DNA of 64,000 nucleotides from Parapedobacter tibetensis (GCF_024704835.1 NZ_JAMXBE010000008.1:180918-244917); one strand, 5' to 3'; counted from the first letter of the stretch, positions 1 to 10,313 are shown. Numbers and translations are program-made. The notes: generated from the letters alone by a model not told the origin.

Positions 1-746
1 TGGGCATCGCGATGGTCATAGCAGCTTTCGTCGGCCATGATGGGGATGGTGGTTTCCTTACGCAATTGTGGCAAAAGGTGATCATCGTAGCTGCGCATGG
101 GCTGTTCGCAGAATTGGATATTCAATGCTTCCAACCCCCGCAGGGCTTTAGTAGCCTGGGTAAAATCCCAGCCTTGGTTGGCGTCTATCCGTATGGGGAT
201 CTCCTGCCCAATCGCATCCCGGATGGCCCCTATCCGGGCAATGTCTGCCTCGGGCTCCTTGCCTAATTTGACCTTGAGTACTTCAGCCCCTTGGTTTTTG
301 AAGGCCAGCGCTTTATTGGCCATCTCCATCGGGCTGCTGATGCCTACCGTGATGTCCGTAATGATATCACGGATGGTGCCCCCGAGGTATTTGTATAAAG
401 GTATACCCGCATACTTGGCAGCCAAATCATGAAGGGCAATATCAAAGGCACTTTTGATGGTGGTATTTCTGGCTATAAATGCATCGAGCTCAGCTAACCG
501 TGCGTGAATATCCAATGGATCCCTTCTTTTCCACAGCCGTGCAAAATCACGGGCAAGAACCAGACAGGTATCCTGGGTTTCCCCTACAATCATTGGGAAG
601 GCTGAACATTCGCCTACACCGTACATCCCATTATCTGCATATACCCTAATTAAGGTGTTTTGTGCGTAATCCATCGTGCCCGTGGCTATGACAAAGGGTT
701 CCATGGGGATACTGAAGCGATAAATCTCAGTATGGGTTATCTTCAT
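1..746 (-). CDS. Dipeptide epimerase (enolase superfamily), C-terminus outside window
   Basis: An open frame runs from an ATG at 746 down to the left edge, giving 248 residues with no stop. It has the muconate-lactonising/mandelate-racemase fold signatures of L-Ala-D/L-Glu epimerases: the KVK acid/base motif (K158, K160), then metal ligands in DANQGW (D188), CEQP (E214) and ADES (D239), in the expected order and spacing. Known relatives epimerise L-Ala-D-Glu released from peptidoglycan so that it can be degraded. The family is clear. The exact dipeptide substrate cannot be read from sequence. The last third, with the second catalytic lysine, lies beyond the window. It is divergent from gltB. 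Confidence 0.88.
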   Translation of the reverse strand, partial: MKITHTEIYRFSIPMEPFVIATGTMDYAQNTLIRVYADNGMYGVGECSAFPMIVGETQDTCLVLARDFARLWKRRDPLDIHARLAELDAFIARNTTIKSAFDIALHDLAAKYAGIPLYKYLGGTIRDIITDITVGISSPMEMANKALAFKNQGAEVLKVKLGKEPEADIARIGAIRDAIGQEIPIRIDANQGWDFTQATKALRGLEALNIQFCEQPMRSYDDHLLPQLRKETTIPIMADESCYDHRDA

Positions 747-999
747 TTTTTCTTATATTTATCAGTGGTTATAAATGCGCCCGAAATTAGCGTTTTAATT
801 ACCGGCAACCAAAAGACGGATGCACTGACAAATCATCATTATGAAATCGTCAAACAAGGGTGCCTGTTTTTGTTATTTTATCAAAAATCATTATAAATAA
901 TAGGTAATTAACAATAAAATGAATAATAATTTGAAAATAATTTAATTTTCAACAAAATAATTACTATTTTAGCAAATTGAATACAGCTAACTAAATAGA

Positions 1000-3900
1000 A
1001 TGACTAATATATTGAGACAACAGGAGGGGCTTTATCATCCTGATTTTGAGCGTGATTCGTGTGGCGTAGGTTTTATTGCAAACCTCAAGGGTAACAAAAC
1101 ACACACGCAAGTAAGGGATGCGTTGACCATGCTGGAAAACATGGAGCATCGCGGTGCTTGCGGTTGTGATCCAGAAAGTGGCGACGGTGCCGGCATCATG
1201 ATTCAATTGCCCCATGAATTTCTTTGGGAAGAATGCATATCACTTGGTATCCAGCTAAATGAACCTGGCTACTATGGTACCGGAATGGCATTTTTGCCAA
1301 AAAACGCAGAAGCGAACCGCATCTGCCGCAAGCTTATCCAAAGCGCAACCGAAGATAGGGGGATGGAATTCCTTGGTTTCCGGCGTGTGCCTGTAAATGC
1401 CGAAGGTATTGGCAGTACGGCGCTGAGCGTGGAACCGGAAATCGTCCAATTTTTCGTTTCGCGGCCAACCGAAATTACTACAACAGAAGATTTTGAACGT
1501 AAGCTCTTTGTGCTGAGGCGGCTCATCGCTAAAAAAGTGCGGGAGACCGCTGCGCTCGCTGAAGAACTGTACATCGCATCCTTATCATGCAAAGTGGTGA
1601 TATACAAAGGGCAGTTGACCACTTACCAAGTTGGCACGTATTTCCCCGACCTTTCGGATGAAAGGGTGGTGTCTGCCTTTGGCTTGGTACACTCCCGCTT
1701 TTCTACCAATACATTCCCATCGTGGCAATTGGCCCAACCTTTCCGGATGTTGGCACACAATGGCGAAATCAACACCTTGACGGGGAACCTCAATTGGTTT
1801 TATGCGGGTTTACGCTCATTGTCTTCGCCATACTTTACCGAAGAGGAGTTGGAACTGCTGCTTCCTGTGGTGGACGGTCACCAATCGGACTCGGCATGTT
1901 TGGATAACGTGGCCGAGCTGCTACTGCACAGTGGACGCAGCATCGCGCATGTGATGCTCATGATGGTGCCCGAAGCATGGGATGGAAACAACCAGATGGA
2001 GCCACTCAAAAAGGCTTTCTATGAATATCATGCCACATTGATGGAGCCTTGGGATGGTCCAGCGGCACTCTGCTTCACCGATGGCAAGACCATCGGCGCG
2101 ATGCTGGATAGAAACGGCCTCAGGCCATTGCGGTTTGCAGTCACTTCAGACAACCGCGTCATTGTGGCATCAGAAGCCGGAGCCCTGCCCGTAGACGAAA
2201 ACCTCATCATCAAAAAAGGACGCCAACAGCCTGGAAAAATCTTGCTTATCGACATGGAGAAAGGCGAAATCCTTTCGGATGAGCAAGTAAAAGGTGAGCT
2301 TTCCAGCAGGCAGCCGTACAATGACTGGCTGCACCAATACAAAATCCGTATGGAGGAGCTAGCCGAACCTCGGGTTACGTTTACTTATCTTTCCAAAGAA
2401 TCGGTATTCAAATACCAACAAATATTTGGCTACTCAAGGGAAGATGTGGAAGGCATCCTCACCCCAATGGCGCTCGATGGCAAGGAACCTATAGGCTCCA
2501 TGGGGACAGATGTTCCGCTGGCTGTACTCTCCAACCATCCGCAGCACCTATCAAGCTATTTCAAGCAATTTTTCGCGCAAGTTACAAATCCACCCATCGA
2601 CCCCATCCGGGAACGTTTGGTGATGAGCCTTGCCACCTTTATCGGCAACGCGGGAAATATCCTCGATGAAGATAAAATGCACTGCCATTGCGTGGCCCTT
2701 GAACATCCCATATTGACCAGCAGGGAACTTGAAAAACTCCGTAGCATAGATACTGGAGTGTTTCAGGCCAAGACGTTGCAATGCTATTTCAACGCCAACG
2801 GCAAACCTGGATCGCTCGAAGAAGGGCTGACCCGACTGTGCCGTTATGCCGAGGACGCCGTGAAGGATGGGTTTGAGGTAATCATCCTTTCCGACCGTGC
2901 CATCGATTCGCAACATGCAGCCATACCATCGTTACTGGCCGTATCGGCCGTACACCACCACCTCATCAAAACTGGGCACCGTGGTGCCGTGGGTCTCGTG
3001 GTAGAGGGTGGCGATGTATGGGAAGTGCATCATTTTGCTTGCCTGCTTGCCTTTGGTGCTACAGCCATCAACCCGTATATGGCGCTGGCTACCATCCGCA
3101 CGCTCAAGGAGCAGAAGGTACTTGAAACCGATTTGAACTGGCCTCAATTGGCCAAAAACTACGTAAAGGCCGTATGCGGGGGTTTGCTTAAGATTTTCTC
3201 GAAAATGGGCATTTCCACCTTGCAGTCGTACCACGGCGCTCAGATATTTGAGGTGCTGGGCATCAATAAAGACGTGGTAGATCTATATTTCTGTGGTGCG
3301 GTATCCCGCATCGGCGGCTTGGGCCTCGACGATATCGCCCGGGAAGTGCTGAGCAAGCATAACCGTGGTTTTACCAGCTCGCGTAATGCCAAGGATCTAT
3401 TGCCTGAAGGGGGAATATACCAATGGAAAAGAAGGGGCGAAGCACACCTGTTCAACCCGCAGACGGTGCATCTCCTGCAGCAGGCATGCCGCACGGGTGA
3501 CTATGAGACCTACAAGAAATATGCGGCGCTCATCAATAATCAAAAAGAGCGCATGTATACGCTACGCGGGTTACTTGATTTCGCGAGGCACCGTACTCCC
3601 CTACCCCTTGAGGAGGTGGAGCCAGCCGAAAACATCATGAAGCGTTTCGCCACGGGTGCCATGTCATTCGGATCCATATCCCATGAAGCGCACAGCACCC
3701 TGGCCATTGCCATGAACCGCATCGGCGGTAAAAGCAATACCGGCGAGGGTGGCGAAGATGAAATCCGCTTTAAGCCATTAGCCAATGGCGATTCAATGCG
3801 TTCGGCCATCAAGCAAATCGCTTCAGGCCGATTTGGCGTGACATCAAACTACCTCACGCAGGCTGATGAATTGCAAATCAAGATGGCCCAGGGTGCAAAG

Positions 3901-5514
3901 CCCGGTGAGGGCGGCCAATTGCCGGGCCATAAGGTAGACGATTGGATTGCCAAGGTGCGGCATTCTACCCCGGGTGTGGGGCTGATATCTCCGCCACCAC
4001 ACCATGATATTTATTCCATCGAAGATTTGTCGCAACTTATTTTCGACCTGAAAAACGCTAACCGCGAGGCCCGGATAAACGTGAAACTGGTATCAAAGGC
4101 CGGCGTGGGTACCATTGCCGCTGGAGTGGCTAAGGCACATGCTGATGTCATCCTTATTGCCGGGTATGATGGTGGTACCGGAGCTTCACCTGTCAGCTCC
4201 ATCAAACATGCGGGGTTGCCTTGGGAATTGGGCTTGGCGGAATCGCATCAAACCTTGGTCAAAAACAAGCTCCGCAGCCGTGTGGTGTTGCAAACTGACG
4301 GGCAGCTCAAAACAGGCCGGGATATCGCTATCGCCACGTTATTGGGCGCTGAGGAGTGGGGCGTAGCTACCGCGGCTTTGGTGGCAGGAGGATGCATCAT
4401 GATGCGTAAATGCCATTTGAACACCTGCCCTGTAGGTGTGGCTACGCAAGATCCTGAACTCCGTAAATTGTTTACCGGTAAGCCGGAAGATATTGTCAAC
4501 TTGTTTAAGTTCCTTGCTGAGGAATTGCGCGAAATCATGGCTGAGCTGGGTTTCCGCACCATCAATGAAATGGTAGGACGGGCCCAGTTTCTCAAAAAAC
4601 GGGAAGATATAAACCATTGGAAAGTCGACAAACTTGACCTTTCGGGCATTCTCTATGTGGCACACAGCGATAGCGGTGAAACGCTGTACCAAACCGAGCA
4701 GCAGGACCATGGCATGGACATGATCTTGGACTGGGGCTTGCTGAAGCAGGCCCGCAAGGCACTGGACAGCAAAACTCCTGTATTCGGCGCGTTCAATGTG
4801 AAAAACACGGACCGTACCATCGGTACCTTGCTATCCAATGAGATATCCAAAATATATGGTGGCGAGGGTCTTCCAGACAATACCATTAACTACAAATTCA
4901 CCGGTTCGGCCGGGCAGAGTTTTGGTGCATTTGCGGCCAAAGGACTATCTTTTGAGTTGCAAGGAGAGGCCAACGACTATGTAGGAAAGGGTCTCTCCGG
5001 TGCGCAATTGGCGATATATCCCGCTGAAGACAGTCCATTGGTGCCACATGAAAACATCATCATCGGAAACGTGGCCTTATATGGAGCTACATCTGGCCAT
5101 CTCTTTGTATGTGGCCAGGCAGGCGAACGATTTGCCGTGCGTAACTCCGGAGCGACCGCTGTGGTGGAGGGTGTGGGCGACCACGGCTGCGAGTACATGA
5201 CTGGTGGACGGGCGTTGATACTTGGTGCGACGGGCCGCAATTTTGCTGCAGGCATGAGCGGGGGCATCGCATGGGTATATGACATGGAAGGCACATTCAG
5301 GAGCAACTGCAACACCGAAATGGTAGACCTTGATCCATTGGAAACCGAAGATGAAACCGCCATCATTGCCTTGCTCAAACGGCATATCCACCTCACAGGA
5401 AGCAAGCGTGCCACCCATATCCTTAAACACTGGAAAACGGAGAAGGCTTGTTTCATCAAGGTATTCCCGAGGGAATATAAAAATGTGTTGCAGTCAAAAT
5501 TAGTAGAAGCATAA
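1000..5514 (+). CDS. gltB: Glutamate synthase, large (alpha) subunit
   Basis: This 1504-residue protein makes two glutamates from glutamine and 2-oxoglutarate. The N-terminal class II glutamine amidotransferase domain spans about residues 21-440; its nucleophile is Cys21 in DSCGVGF, exposed after removal of a 20-residue propeptide. A central domain follows (about 470-770), then the FMN-binding synthase barrel (about 830-1210). Three cysteines at 1132, 1138 and 1143 (C-x5-C-x4-C) form the 3Fe-4S site. The C-terminal GXGXG beta-helix runs from about 1250 to 1450. Length and order match bacterial GltB. gltD follows after 22 bp, so the two are very likely co-transcribed. The 253-bp AT-rich gap upstream is shared with the divergent epimerase gene; I see no convincing full promoter in it. 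Confidence 0.98.
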   Translation: MTNILRQQEGLYHPDFERDSCGVGFIANLKGNKTHTQVRDALTMLENMEHRGACGCDPESGDGAGIMIQLPHEFLWEECISLGIQLNEPGYYGTGMAFLPKNAEANRICRKLIQSATEDRGMEFLGFRRVPVNAEGIGSTALSVEPEIVQFFVSRPTEITTTEDFERKLFVLRRLIAKKVRETAALAEELYIASLSCKVVIYKGQLTTYQVGTYFPDLSDERVVSAFGLVHSRFSTNTFPSWQLAQPFRMLAHNGEINTLTGNLNWFYAGLRSLSSPYFTEEELELLLPVVDGHQSDSACLDNVAELLLHSGRSIAHVMLMMVPEAWDGNNQMEPLKKAFYEYHATLMEPWDGPAALCFTDGKTIGAMLDRNGLRPLRFAVTSDNRVIVASEAGALPVDENLIIKKGRQQPGKILLIDMEKGEILSDEQVKGELSSRQPYNDWLHQYKIRMEELAEPRVTFTYLSKESVFKYQQIFGYSREDVEGILTPMALDGKEPIGSMGTDVPLAVLSNHPQHLSSYFKQFFAQVTNPPIDPIRERLVMSLATFIGNAGNILDEDKMHCHCVALEHPILTSRELEKLRSIDTGVFQAKTLQCYFNANGKPGSLEEGLTRLCRYAEDAVKDGFEVIILSDRAIDSQHAAIPSLLAVSAVHHHLIKTGHRGAVGLVVEGGDVWEVHHFACLLAFGATAINPYMALATIRTLKEQKVLETDLNWPQLAKNYVKAVCGGLLKIFSKMGISTLQSYHGAQIFEVLGINKDVVDLYFCGAVSRIGGLGLDDIAREVLSKHNRGFTSSRNAKDLLPEGGIYQWKRRGEAHLFNPQTVHLLQQACRTGDYETYKKYAALINNQKERMYTLRGLLDFARHRTPLPLEEVEPAENIMKRFATGAMSFGSISHEAHSTLAIAMNRIGGKSNTGEGGEDEIRFKPLANGDSMRSAIKQIASGRFGVTSNYLTQADELQIKMAQGAKPGEGGQLPGHKVDDWIAKVRHSTPGVGLISPPPHHDIYSIEDLSQLIFDLKNANREARINVKLVSKAGVGTIAAGVAKAHADVILIAGYDGGTGASPVSSIKHAGLPWELGLAESHQTLVKNKLRSRVVLQTDGQLKTGRDIAIATLLGAEEWGVATAALVAGGCIMMRKCHLNTCPVGVATQDPELRKLFTGKPEDIVNLFKFLAEELREIMAELGFRTINEMVGRAQFLKKREDINHWKVDKLDLSGILYVAHSDSGETLYQTEQQDHGMDMILDWGLLKQARKALDSKTPVFGAFNVKNTDRTIGTLLSNEISKIYGGEGLPDNTINYKFTGSAGQSFGAFAAKGLSFELQGEANDYVGKGLSGAQLAIYPAEDSPLVPHENIIIGNVALYGATSGHLFVCGQAGERFAVRNSGATAVVEGVGDHGCEYMTGGRALILGATGRNFAAGMSGGIAWVYDMEGTFRSNCNTEMVDLDPLETEDETAIIALLKRHIHLTGSKRATHILKHWKTEKACFIKVFPREYKNVLQSKLVEA

Positions 5515-5536
5515 ACAATTATATAGCGAGATAAAG

Positions 5537-7003
5537 ATGGGAAAACCAACTGGCTTTAAGGAATTTGAAAGGGTCCTCCCAAAGAAGGATACCGTGGCTA
5601 ACCGGAAAAAAACATACGATGAGTTTGTGCAACCTTACAGTGATGAGGAACTGAACAAGCAAGCGGCCCGGTGTATGGACTGCGGTATACCGTTTTGCCA
5701 CTCAGGTTGCCCGCTTGGCAACGTGATTCCTGAATTCAATGATGCCATATATGATGGGAAATGGGAAGAGGCTTATCGGATACTGGTATCTACCAATAAT
5801 TTCCCCGAATTTACGGGGAGGATATGCCCCGCGCCATGCGAAGCAGCCTGCGTACTAGGCATCAACCGCCCACCCGTGGCCATTGAGGAGATTGAAAAAC
5901 ACATCATCGAAATTGCGTTTAAACGGGAGTTTGTAAAAGCACGGCCTACACACCTGAAAACCGGAAAACGCATTGCGGTGGTAGGAAGTGGCCCTGCTGG
6001 CCTAGCCGCAGCGGCCCAATTAATCAAGGTGGGCCATGAAGTAACCGTATATGAACGGGACGACAAGCCCGGAGGCCTGCTTCGCTATGGAATTCCGGAT
6101 TTCAAACTGGAGAAGTGGGTCATAGACCGCCGGATAACATTGATGGAAGAAGAAGGCGTAGTATTCCGATGCAACGCCGAAGTAGGGAAAAACGTGCCGA
6201 CTAGTGAGCTCCAAGCCTATGATGCCGTGGTGCTAGCGGGGGGGTCTACTATCCCCCGTAACCTTAACATCCCGGGAAGGGAACTGAAAGGGGTACATTT
6301 TGCGATGGAATTCCTGAAACAACAAAACAAACGTGTGGGTAACTTGCCTTTTGACGAGGAAGATATCCTAGCCAATGGTAAAAACGTATTGGTCATCGGT
6401 GGTGGTGATACCGGATCAGACTGCGTGGGCACATCAAACCGACATGGCGCCAAATCGGTTACTCAGTTTGAGCTGATGCCTCAGCCTCCCAAGGACCGTA
6501 CCCAAGCCATGCCCTGGCCTACCTATCCGATGTTGCTCAAGACAACCACCTCGCATGAGGAAGGCTGCCAACGATATTGGAGTATCAGCACCAAGGAATT
6601 TATTGGCGATGGTAAGGGGAACCTTAAAGGCGCCCGTGTGGTCGACCTGGAATGGGAGCTTGACCAATTGGGCCGTCCGGTGAAATTCAAGGAGGTGGAG
6701 GGCTCTGAACGTGAACTCCCTTGTGAACTGGTGCTACTGGCCATGGGTTTCTTACACCCGCAACGTGATGGACTTCTACAGCAACTGGGCGTAGAACTAG
6801 ACGAACGAGGCAACGTGCGCGCCAACGAAGGAGACTACCAATCTTCTTCAGCACGGATTTTCGCAGCCGGTGACATGCGCCGTGGGCAGTCGCTCGTCGT
6901 ATGGGCGATCTCCGAAGGCCGTGAATGTGCACGCAAAGTGGATGAGTATCTGATGGGTTATTCCGAATTGGAAAGCAAGGATGCTATCTATGATTATGCG
7001 TGA
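5537..7003 (+). CDS. gltD: Glutamate synthase, small (beta) subunit
   Basis: This 488-residue flavoprotein takes electrons from NAD(P)H and passes them to GltB. The N-terminal 4Fe-4S region has Cys46, Cys49, Cys54 and Cys58, with a second set in GRICPAPCEAAC. An FAD dinucleotide fold starts near residue 149 (VGSGPAGLAA) and an NAD(P)H fold follows (VIGGGDTGSDC). The C-terminal AAGDMRRGQSLVVWAI segment is typical of the family. It lies 22 bp after gltB and is followed by a strong hairpin terminator at 7104-7137, which closes the two-gene operon. Confidence 0.97.
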   Translation: MGKPTGFKEFERVLPKKDTVANRKKTYDEFVQPYSDEELNKQAARCMDCGIPFCHSGCPLGNVIPEFNDAIYDGKWEEAYRILVSTNNFPEFTGRICPAPCEAACVLGINRPPVAIEEIEKHIIEIAFKREFVKARPTHLKTGKRIAVVGSGPAGLAAAAQLIKVGHEVTVYERDDKPGGLLRYGIPDFKLEKWVIDRRITLMEEEGVVFRCNAEVGKNVPTSELQAYDAVVLAGGSTIPRNLNIPGRELKGVHFAMEFLKQQNKRVGNLPFDEEDILANGKNVLVIGGGDTGSDCVGTSNRHGAKSVTQFELMPQPPKDRTQAMPWPTYPMLLKTTTSHEEGCQRYWSISTKEFIGDGKGNLKGARVVDLEWELDQLGRPVKFKEVEGSERELPCELVLLAMGFLHPQRDGLLQQLGVELDERGNVRANEGDYQSSSARIFAAGDMRRGQSLVVWAISEGRECARKVDEYLMGYSELESKDAIYDYA

Positions 7004-7103
7004 TTTACCAAACCTCATCGGTTTTGCCGCATGGCTTCGCACACTTGTGTCGCCTCGGGCGGTAAATCTATGAAACGTACATTTTTTTTCTACCTATGAA
7101 TAG

Positions 7104-7137
7104 AACGCTGGGATAATTCGGTTCCGGCGTTTTTTTT
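7104..7137 (+). terminator. Rho-independent terminator of gltBD
   Basis: The arms AACGCTGG (7104-7111) and CCGGCGTT (7124-7131) pair over 8 bp including one G-T pair, around a 12-nt loop, and run into eight T residues. It faces the gltBD direction. The T run overlaps the last codon and stop of the convergent EamA gene. There is no T run on the other strand, so it is one-directional. Confidence 0.85.
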
Positions 7138-8062
7138 AGTGGGAGGTGAACCGGTTGTTCAACTTCCTTTTTTCCACTTGGAGCCGTACGATAGGATATA
7201 TAAAAACCGCTGTCAGGATGATAATGGCCCCAGCATAAAAACCAATACTCATCACCTCCTTTTGACCAAAAAACAGCCATGCCAGCAAGATACCATATAT
7301 AGGTTCCATATTGCTGGCCAACGCCACACGGAACGGACTGATCTCTTTCATGACGGATACCGCAGCAACATATGCACCTGATGTACATACCGTGCCCAAC
7401 AGCAGTAGATAAAGCAAGTCATTGCCAAGGAGCGTCATCCCATCATGACCGAAACCACCGGATGCGGCCATAAAAATTGAAATCCATACCCATGCGCCCA
7501 ACATTTCATAGAAACTGATGATCGTAGCTCCGTTCTTCTTGATCAGTTTGGAATTGATGGTACCAAAGAGTGCGGCAGCCAATGCGGCCAACAGTCCCAG
7601 AATAATACCGCTTATGTATTGGCTTTCGAATTTGAAAATGAGATAGATACCTATGATAATGAATAGGCCAACGAGCACTTCCATCTTGGATGTCCGCCGT
7701 TTGTAAAACAAAGGCTCAATGATGGCGGTAAATAGCGTAATGGACGATATACATACTAATGTAACCGATACCGTGGATACATTGATGGACTCAAAAAAGA
7801 GCACCCAATGTAATCCCACCAACCCACCGGTGAGAAAAAAATTGATAAAGTCCTTCCTGCTCACGGCAAAGGATTGCCGTTTGCAGAAAAAATAGATTGC
7901 TAATGACATAAAGGCAATCAACACGCGGTACCATACCAAGTGGGTGGCTGAAATGGAAATAAGATTGCCCAGTATCCCCGTAAAACCCCATACAATGACC
8001 GTGAGGTGGAGGATAAACAAATTGCGGCTGACCATAGAACTTCCCATATGGAGCGTATGCAT
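7136..8062 (-). CDS. EamA/DMT-family transporter
   Basis: This 308-residue, very hydrophobic protein has about ten predicted membrane helices arranged as two EamA repeats. It belongs to the drug/metabolite transporter superfamily, whose members export or import metabolites across the inner membrane; the substrate cannot be inferred. The start is taken at 8062 because it overlaps the stop codon of the upstream lptG-like gene as TAATG, which suggests translational coupling. A second Met nine residues in is possible. It is the last gene of the tgt-lptG-EamA run. Confidence 0.9.
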   Translation of the reverse strand: MHTLHMGSSMVSRNLFILHLTVIVWGFTGILGNLISISATHLVWYRVLIAFMSLAIYFFCKRQSFAVSRKDFINFFLTGGLVGLHWVLFFESINVSTVSVTLVCISSITLFTAIIEPLFYKRRTSKMEVLVGLFIIIGIYLIFKFESQYISGIILGLLAALAAALFGTINSKLIKKNGATIISFYEMLGAWVWISIFMAASGGFGHDGMTLLGNDLLYLLLLGTVCTSGAYVAAVSVMKEISPFRVALASNMEPIYGILLAWLFFGQKEVMSIGFYAGAIIILTAVFIYPIVRLQVEKRKLNNRFTSH

Positions 8063-9138
8063 TATTTTGGAGCCCGGTACAACAGATAGAATGCAAGCAG
8101 TCCAAAAACCACATTGGGGAAAAATACTGCAATAATGGGTGGAAGCCCACCCTTGAGCGAAAACATGGTAGAAAACTGGATGAATACAATATAGGTAAAA
8201 CTCAATGCAATACCAGCCCCTAAACTCAGGCCAATCCCTCCCCTCACTTTCTTAGATGAAAGAGCCACTCCCATCAAGGTAAGCACATAAGCCGAGAGGG
8301 GATATACAAACCGTTTATACTTCTCCAGCAACAAATCAACCATCATGCCCGTGCCCCTTGTCTTTTCCTTTTCGATACGATCATTCAGCTCAGACATGTT
8401 CATGGCTGTGAAGATATTATCGTATACTTCAAAATCACGCGGTTCCATATCCAATATGGTATCCCTGCTCGTGCCCTTAATCATTTCTTCCTTCAAACCA
8501 TCGATTTTTCGGACCGTGTAGTTTTCAATCCGCCAATGATTTTGAAGGGAATCCCAAGTGATACGTTCGGCCATCAGTTTCTCCACCATGTTGTCACCTT
8601 CAAATATCTCCAACACAAAATTATATCCTACTTTTCGATTATTGTCAAAATTATCGATATAGACATAGCTATTGCTGTCAATCTGCATGTGCGTGGAGCT
8701 CTTTGTATTGTTTTCAACAGGTTTCACGTATACCCGTTCAAAACCTACCTTCAGTTTATTTGTACGGGGTATAATATAGATGTTGAAAGCAAATGTGACC
8801 ACGAATATCAAACTTGCTGCGATGATATAGGGACGTAGCAGTCTGTTAAAACTCATTCCTCCGCTCAAGATGGGAACAATCTCCGTTTGGTCGGCCATCT
8901 TGGCGGTAAAGAAAATAACAGCGATGAAATTGATGAGTGGCGACAGAAAATTAAGATAAAAAGGGATGAACCCCGCATAATACTCAAACACAATCTTTGA
9001 TAAAGGGGCCTTGTGTTTCATGAAGTCGTCCAATCGCTCAGATATATCGAAGATGACCATAACGACCGTGAAAATCGCCATGGTGAACATAAAGGTGCTC
9101 AGGTATTTCTTAATGATATATTTGTCAATGGTGTTCAT
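8062..9138 (-). CDS. lptG: LptG/LptF (YjgP/YjgQ) family permease
   Basis: The protein has 358 residues. The start is set at Met 9138 (MNTIDKYIIKKYL), 20 nt after the tgt stop, because the N-terminus of this family normally begins just before the first helix; a longer frame would overlap tgt. Three N-terminal membrane helices are followed by a periplasmic beta-jellyroll region (about residues 130-270) and three C-terminal helices. Family members pair with LptB and extract lipopolysaccharide from the inner membrane for transport to the outer membrane. LptF and LptG are hard to tell apart in Bacteroidota, so the symbol is provisional. The gene is coupled to the next one by a 1-nt overlap. Confidence 0.9.
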   Translation of the reverse strand: MNTIDKYIIKKYLSTFMFTMAIFTVVMVIFDISERLDDFMKHKAPLSKIVFEYYAGFIPFYLNFLSPLINFIAVIFFTAKMADQTEIVPILSGGMSFNRLLRPYIIAASLIFVVTFAFNIYIIPRTNKLKVGFERVYVKPVENNTKSSTHMQIDSNSYVYIDNFDNNRKVGYNFVLEIFEGDNMVEKLMAERITWDSLQNHWRIENYTVRKIDGLKEEMIKGTSRDTILDMEPRDFEVYDNIFTAMNMSELNDRIEKEKTRGTGMMVDLLLEKYKRFVYPLSAYVLTLMGVALSSKKVRGGIGLSLGAGIALSFTYIVFIQFSTMFSLKGGLPPIIAVFFPNVVFGLLAFYLLYRAPK

Positions 9139-9158
9139 ATGTGATACAAACCTACCCC

Positions 9159-10289
9159 CTATAATTTTTCGCCCAATTGTTTGACCATCTTGTTTTTCCA
9201 TTCATGGAAATTGCCCGCTAAGATACGCTCACGGGCCTCTTTGACCAACCACAGGTAAAATTGCAAGTTATGCAGCGATGCAATTTGTGCGCCAAGAATC
9301 TCTTGCGAGCGTATGAGATGTCTCAGATAGGCCTTGCTGTACACCTTATCGGTCAATAAATCGCTTTCGGCGTCTATGGGTGAAAAATCCGTTTCCCATT
9401 TCTTGTTCTTGATATTGATGATACCGTTCCGGGTAAATAGCATTCCGTTTCGCCCGTTTCGTGTAGGCATCACGCAGTCAAACATATCAATCCCCAATGC
9501 GATGTTCTCCAAGATGTTAACCGGTGTACCCACCCCCATCAAATAACGTGGCTTTTCGGAGGGAAGTATATCACAAACAACTTCCGTCATGGCATACATT
9601 TCTTCTGCCGGCTCGCCAACCGAAAGGCCTCCAATCGCATTGCCATCGCGACCGAAAGACGCAATGGTTTCAGCTGATTTTTCCCGCAAATCGCGGTATA
9701 CGGACCCTTGAACAATTGGAAACAAGGTCTGTTCGTAACCATATAGTGGTTCCGTGCCATCAAACCGGTCGCAGCATCGCTTAAGCCAGCGGTGCGTCAT
9801 ATCCAAAGATCGCTTAGCATACCGATAATCACAAGGATAAGGGGTACACTCGTCAAAAGCCATCACAATATCGGCTCCTATGATGCGTTGGGTATCCATC
9901 ACGTTTTCGGGTGTAAAAAGGTGCTTGGAGCCATCGATATGCGAACGGAAGGTTACTCCTTCCTCCTTGATTTTGCGCACCTCCGTGAGCGAATAGACCT
10001 GATACCCCCCACTATCGGTAAGTATTGGTTTTTCCCATGCATTGAATCGATGCAATCCTCCGGCTCGCTGCAGCACATCCAAGCCCGGCCGTAGGTACAG
10101 GTGATAAGTATTGCCCAAAATAATTTGGGCCTTGATATCGTTCACCAATTCATGTTGGTGCACAGCCTTAACCGTTCCCGCGGTACCCACGGGCATAAAG
10201 ATAGGTGTCGCTATCGCACCGTGCGCAGTCTCTATAATACCTGCCCGTGCCTTTGATTGGTTGTCTTTTGCCTGAAGGGTAAATCTCAT
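9159..10289 (-). CDS. tgt: tRNA-guanine transglycosylase with degenerate zinc site
   Basis: This 376-residue enzyme exchanges guanine for preQ1 at position 34 of GUN-anticodon tRNAs, in queuosine synthesis. The start is Met 10289 (MRFTLQAKD), just downstream of a TAnnTTTG box. Catalytic Asp92 (LTDSGGYQV) and Asp271 (DMFDCVMPTRNGRNG) are present, as is GGLSVGEP. The zinc site of the well-studied E. coli and Zymomonas enzymes (C-x-C-x2-C ... H) is not intact: the aligned positions are Ser309, Leu311 and Asp314, and only His340 remains. The flanking sequence (YSKAYLRHL, SLHNLQFYL) is fully conserved, so the alignment is secure. The gene heads the operon with lptG and the EamA transporter. Confidence 0.95.
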   Translation of the reverse strand: MRFTLQAKDNQSKARAGIIETAHGAIATPIFMPVGTAGTVKAVHQHELVNDIKAQIILGNTYHLYLRPGLDVLQRAGGLHRFNAWEKPILTDSGGYQVYSLTEVRKIKEEGVTFRSHIDGSKHLFTPENVMDTQRIIGADIVMAFDECTPYPCDYRYAKRSLDMTHRWLKRCCDRFDGTEPLYGYEQTLFPIVQGSVYRDLREKSAETIASFGRDGNAIGGLSVGEPAEEMYAMTEVVCDILPSEKPRYLMGVGTPVNILENIALGIDMFDCVMPTRNGRNGMLFTRNGIINIKNKKWETDFSPIDAESDLLTDKVYSKAYLRHLIRSQEILGAQIASLHNLQFYLWLVKEARERILAGNFHEWKNKMVKQLGEKL

Positions 10290-10305
10290 TCCGTATCGTG
10301 TGGCG

Positions 10306-10313
10306 CAAAAATA
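10306..10313 (-). promoter_or_regulatory. -7 box for the tgt-lptG-EamA operon
   Basis: On the minus strand the sequence reads TATTTTTG, an exact TAnnTTTG box ending 16 nt before the tgt ATG. No clear TTG -33 element sits at the usual distance. Confidence 0.5.
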
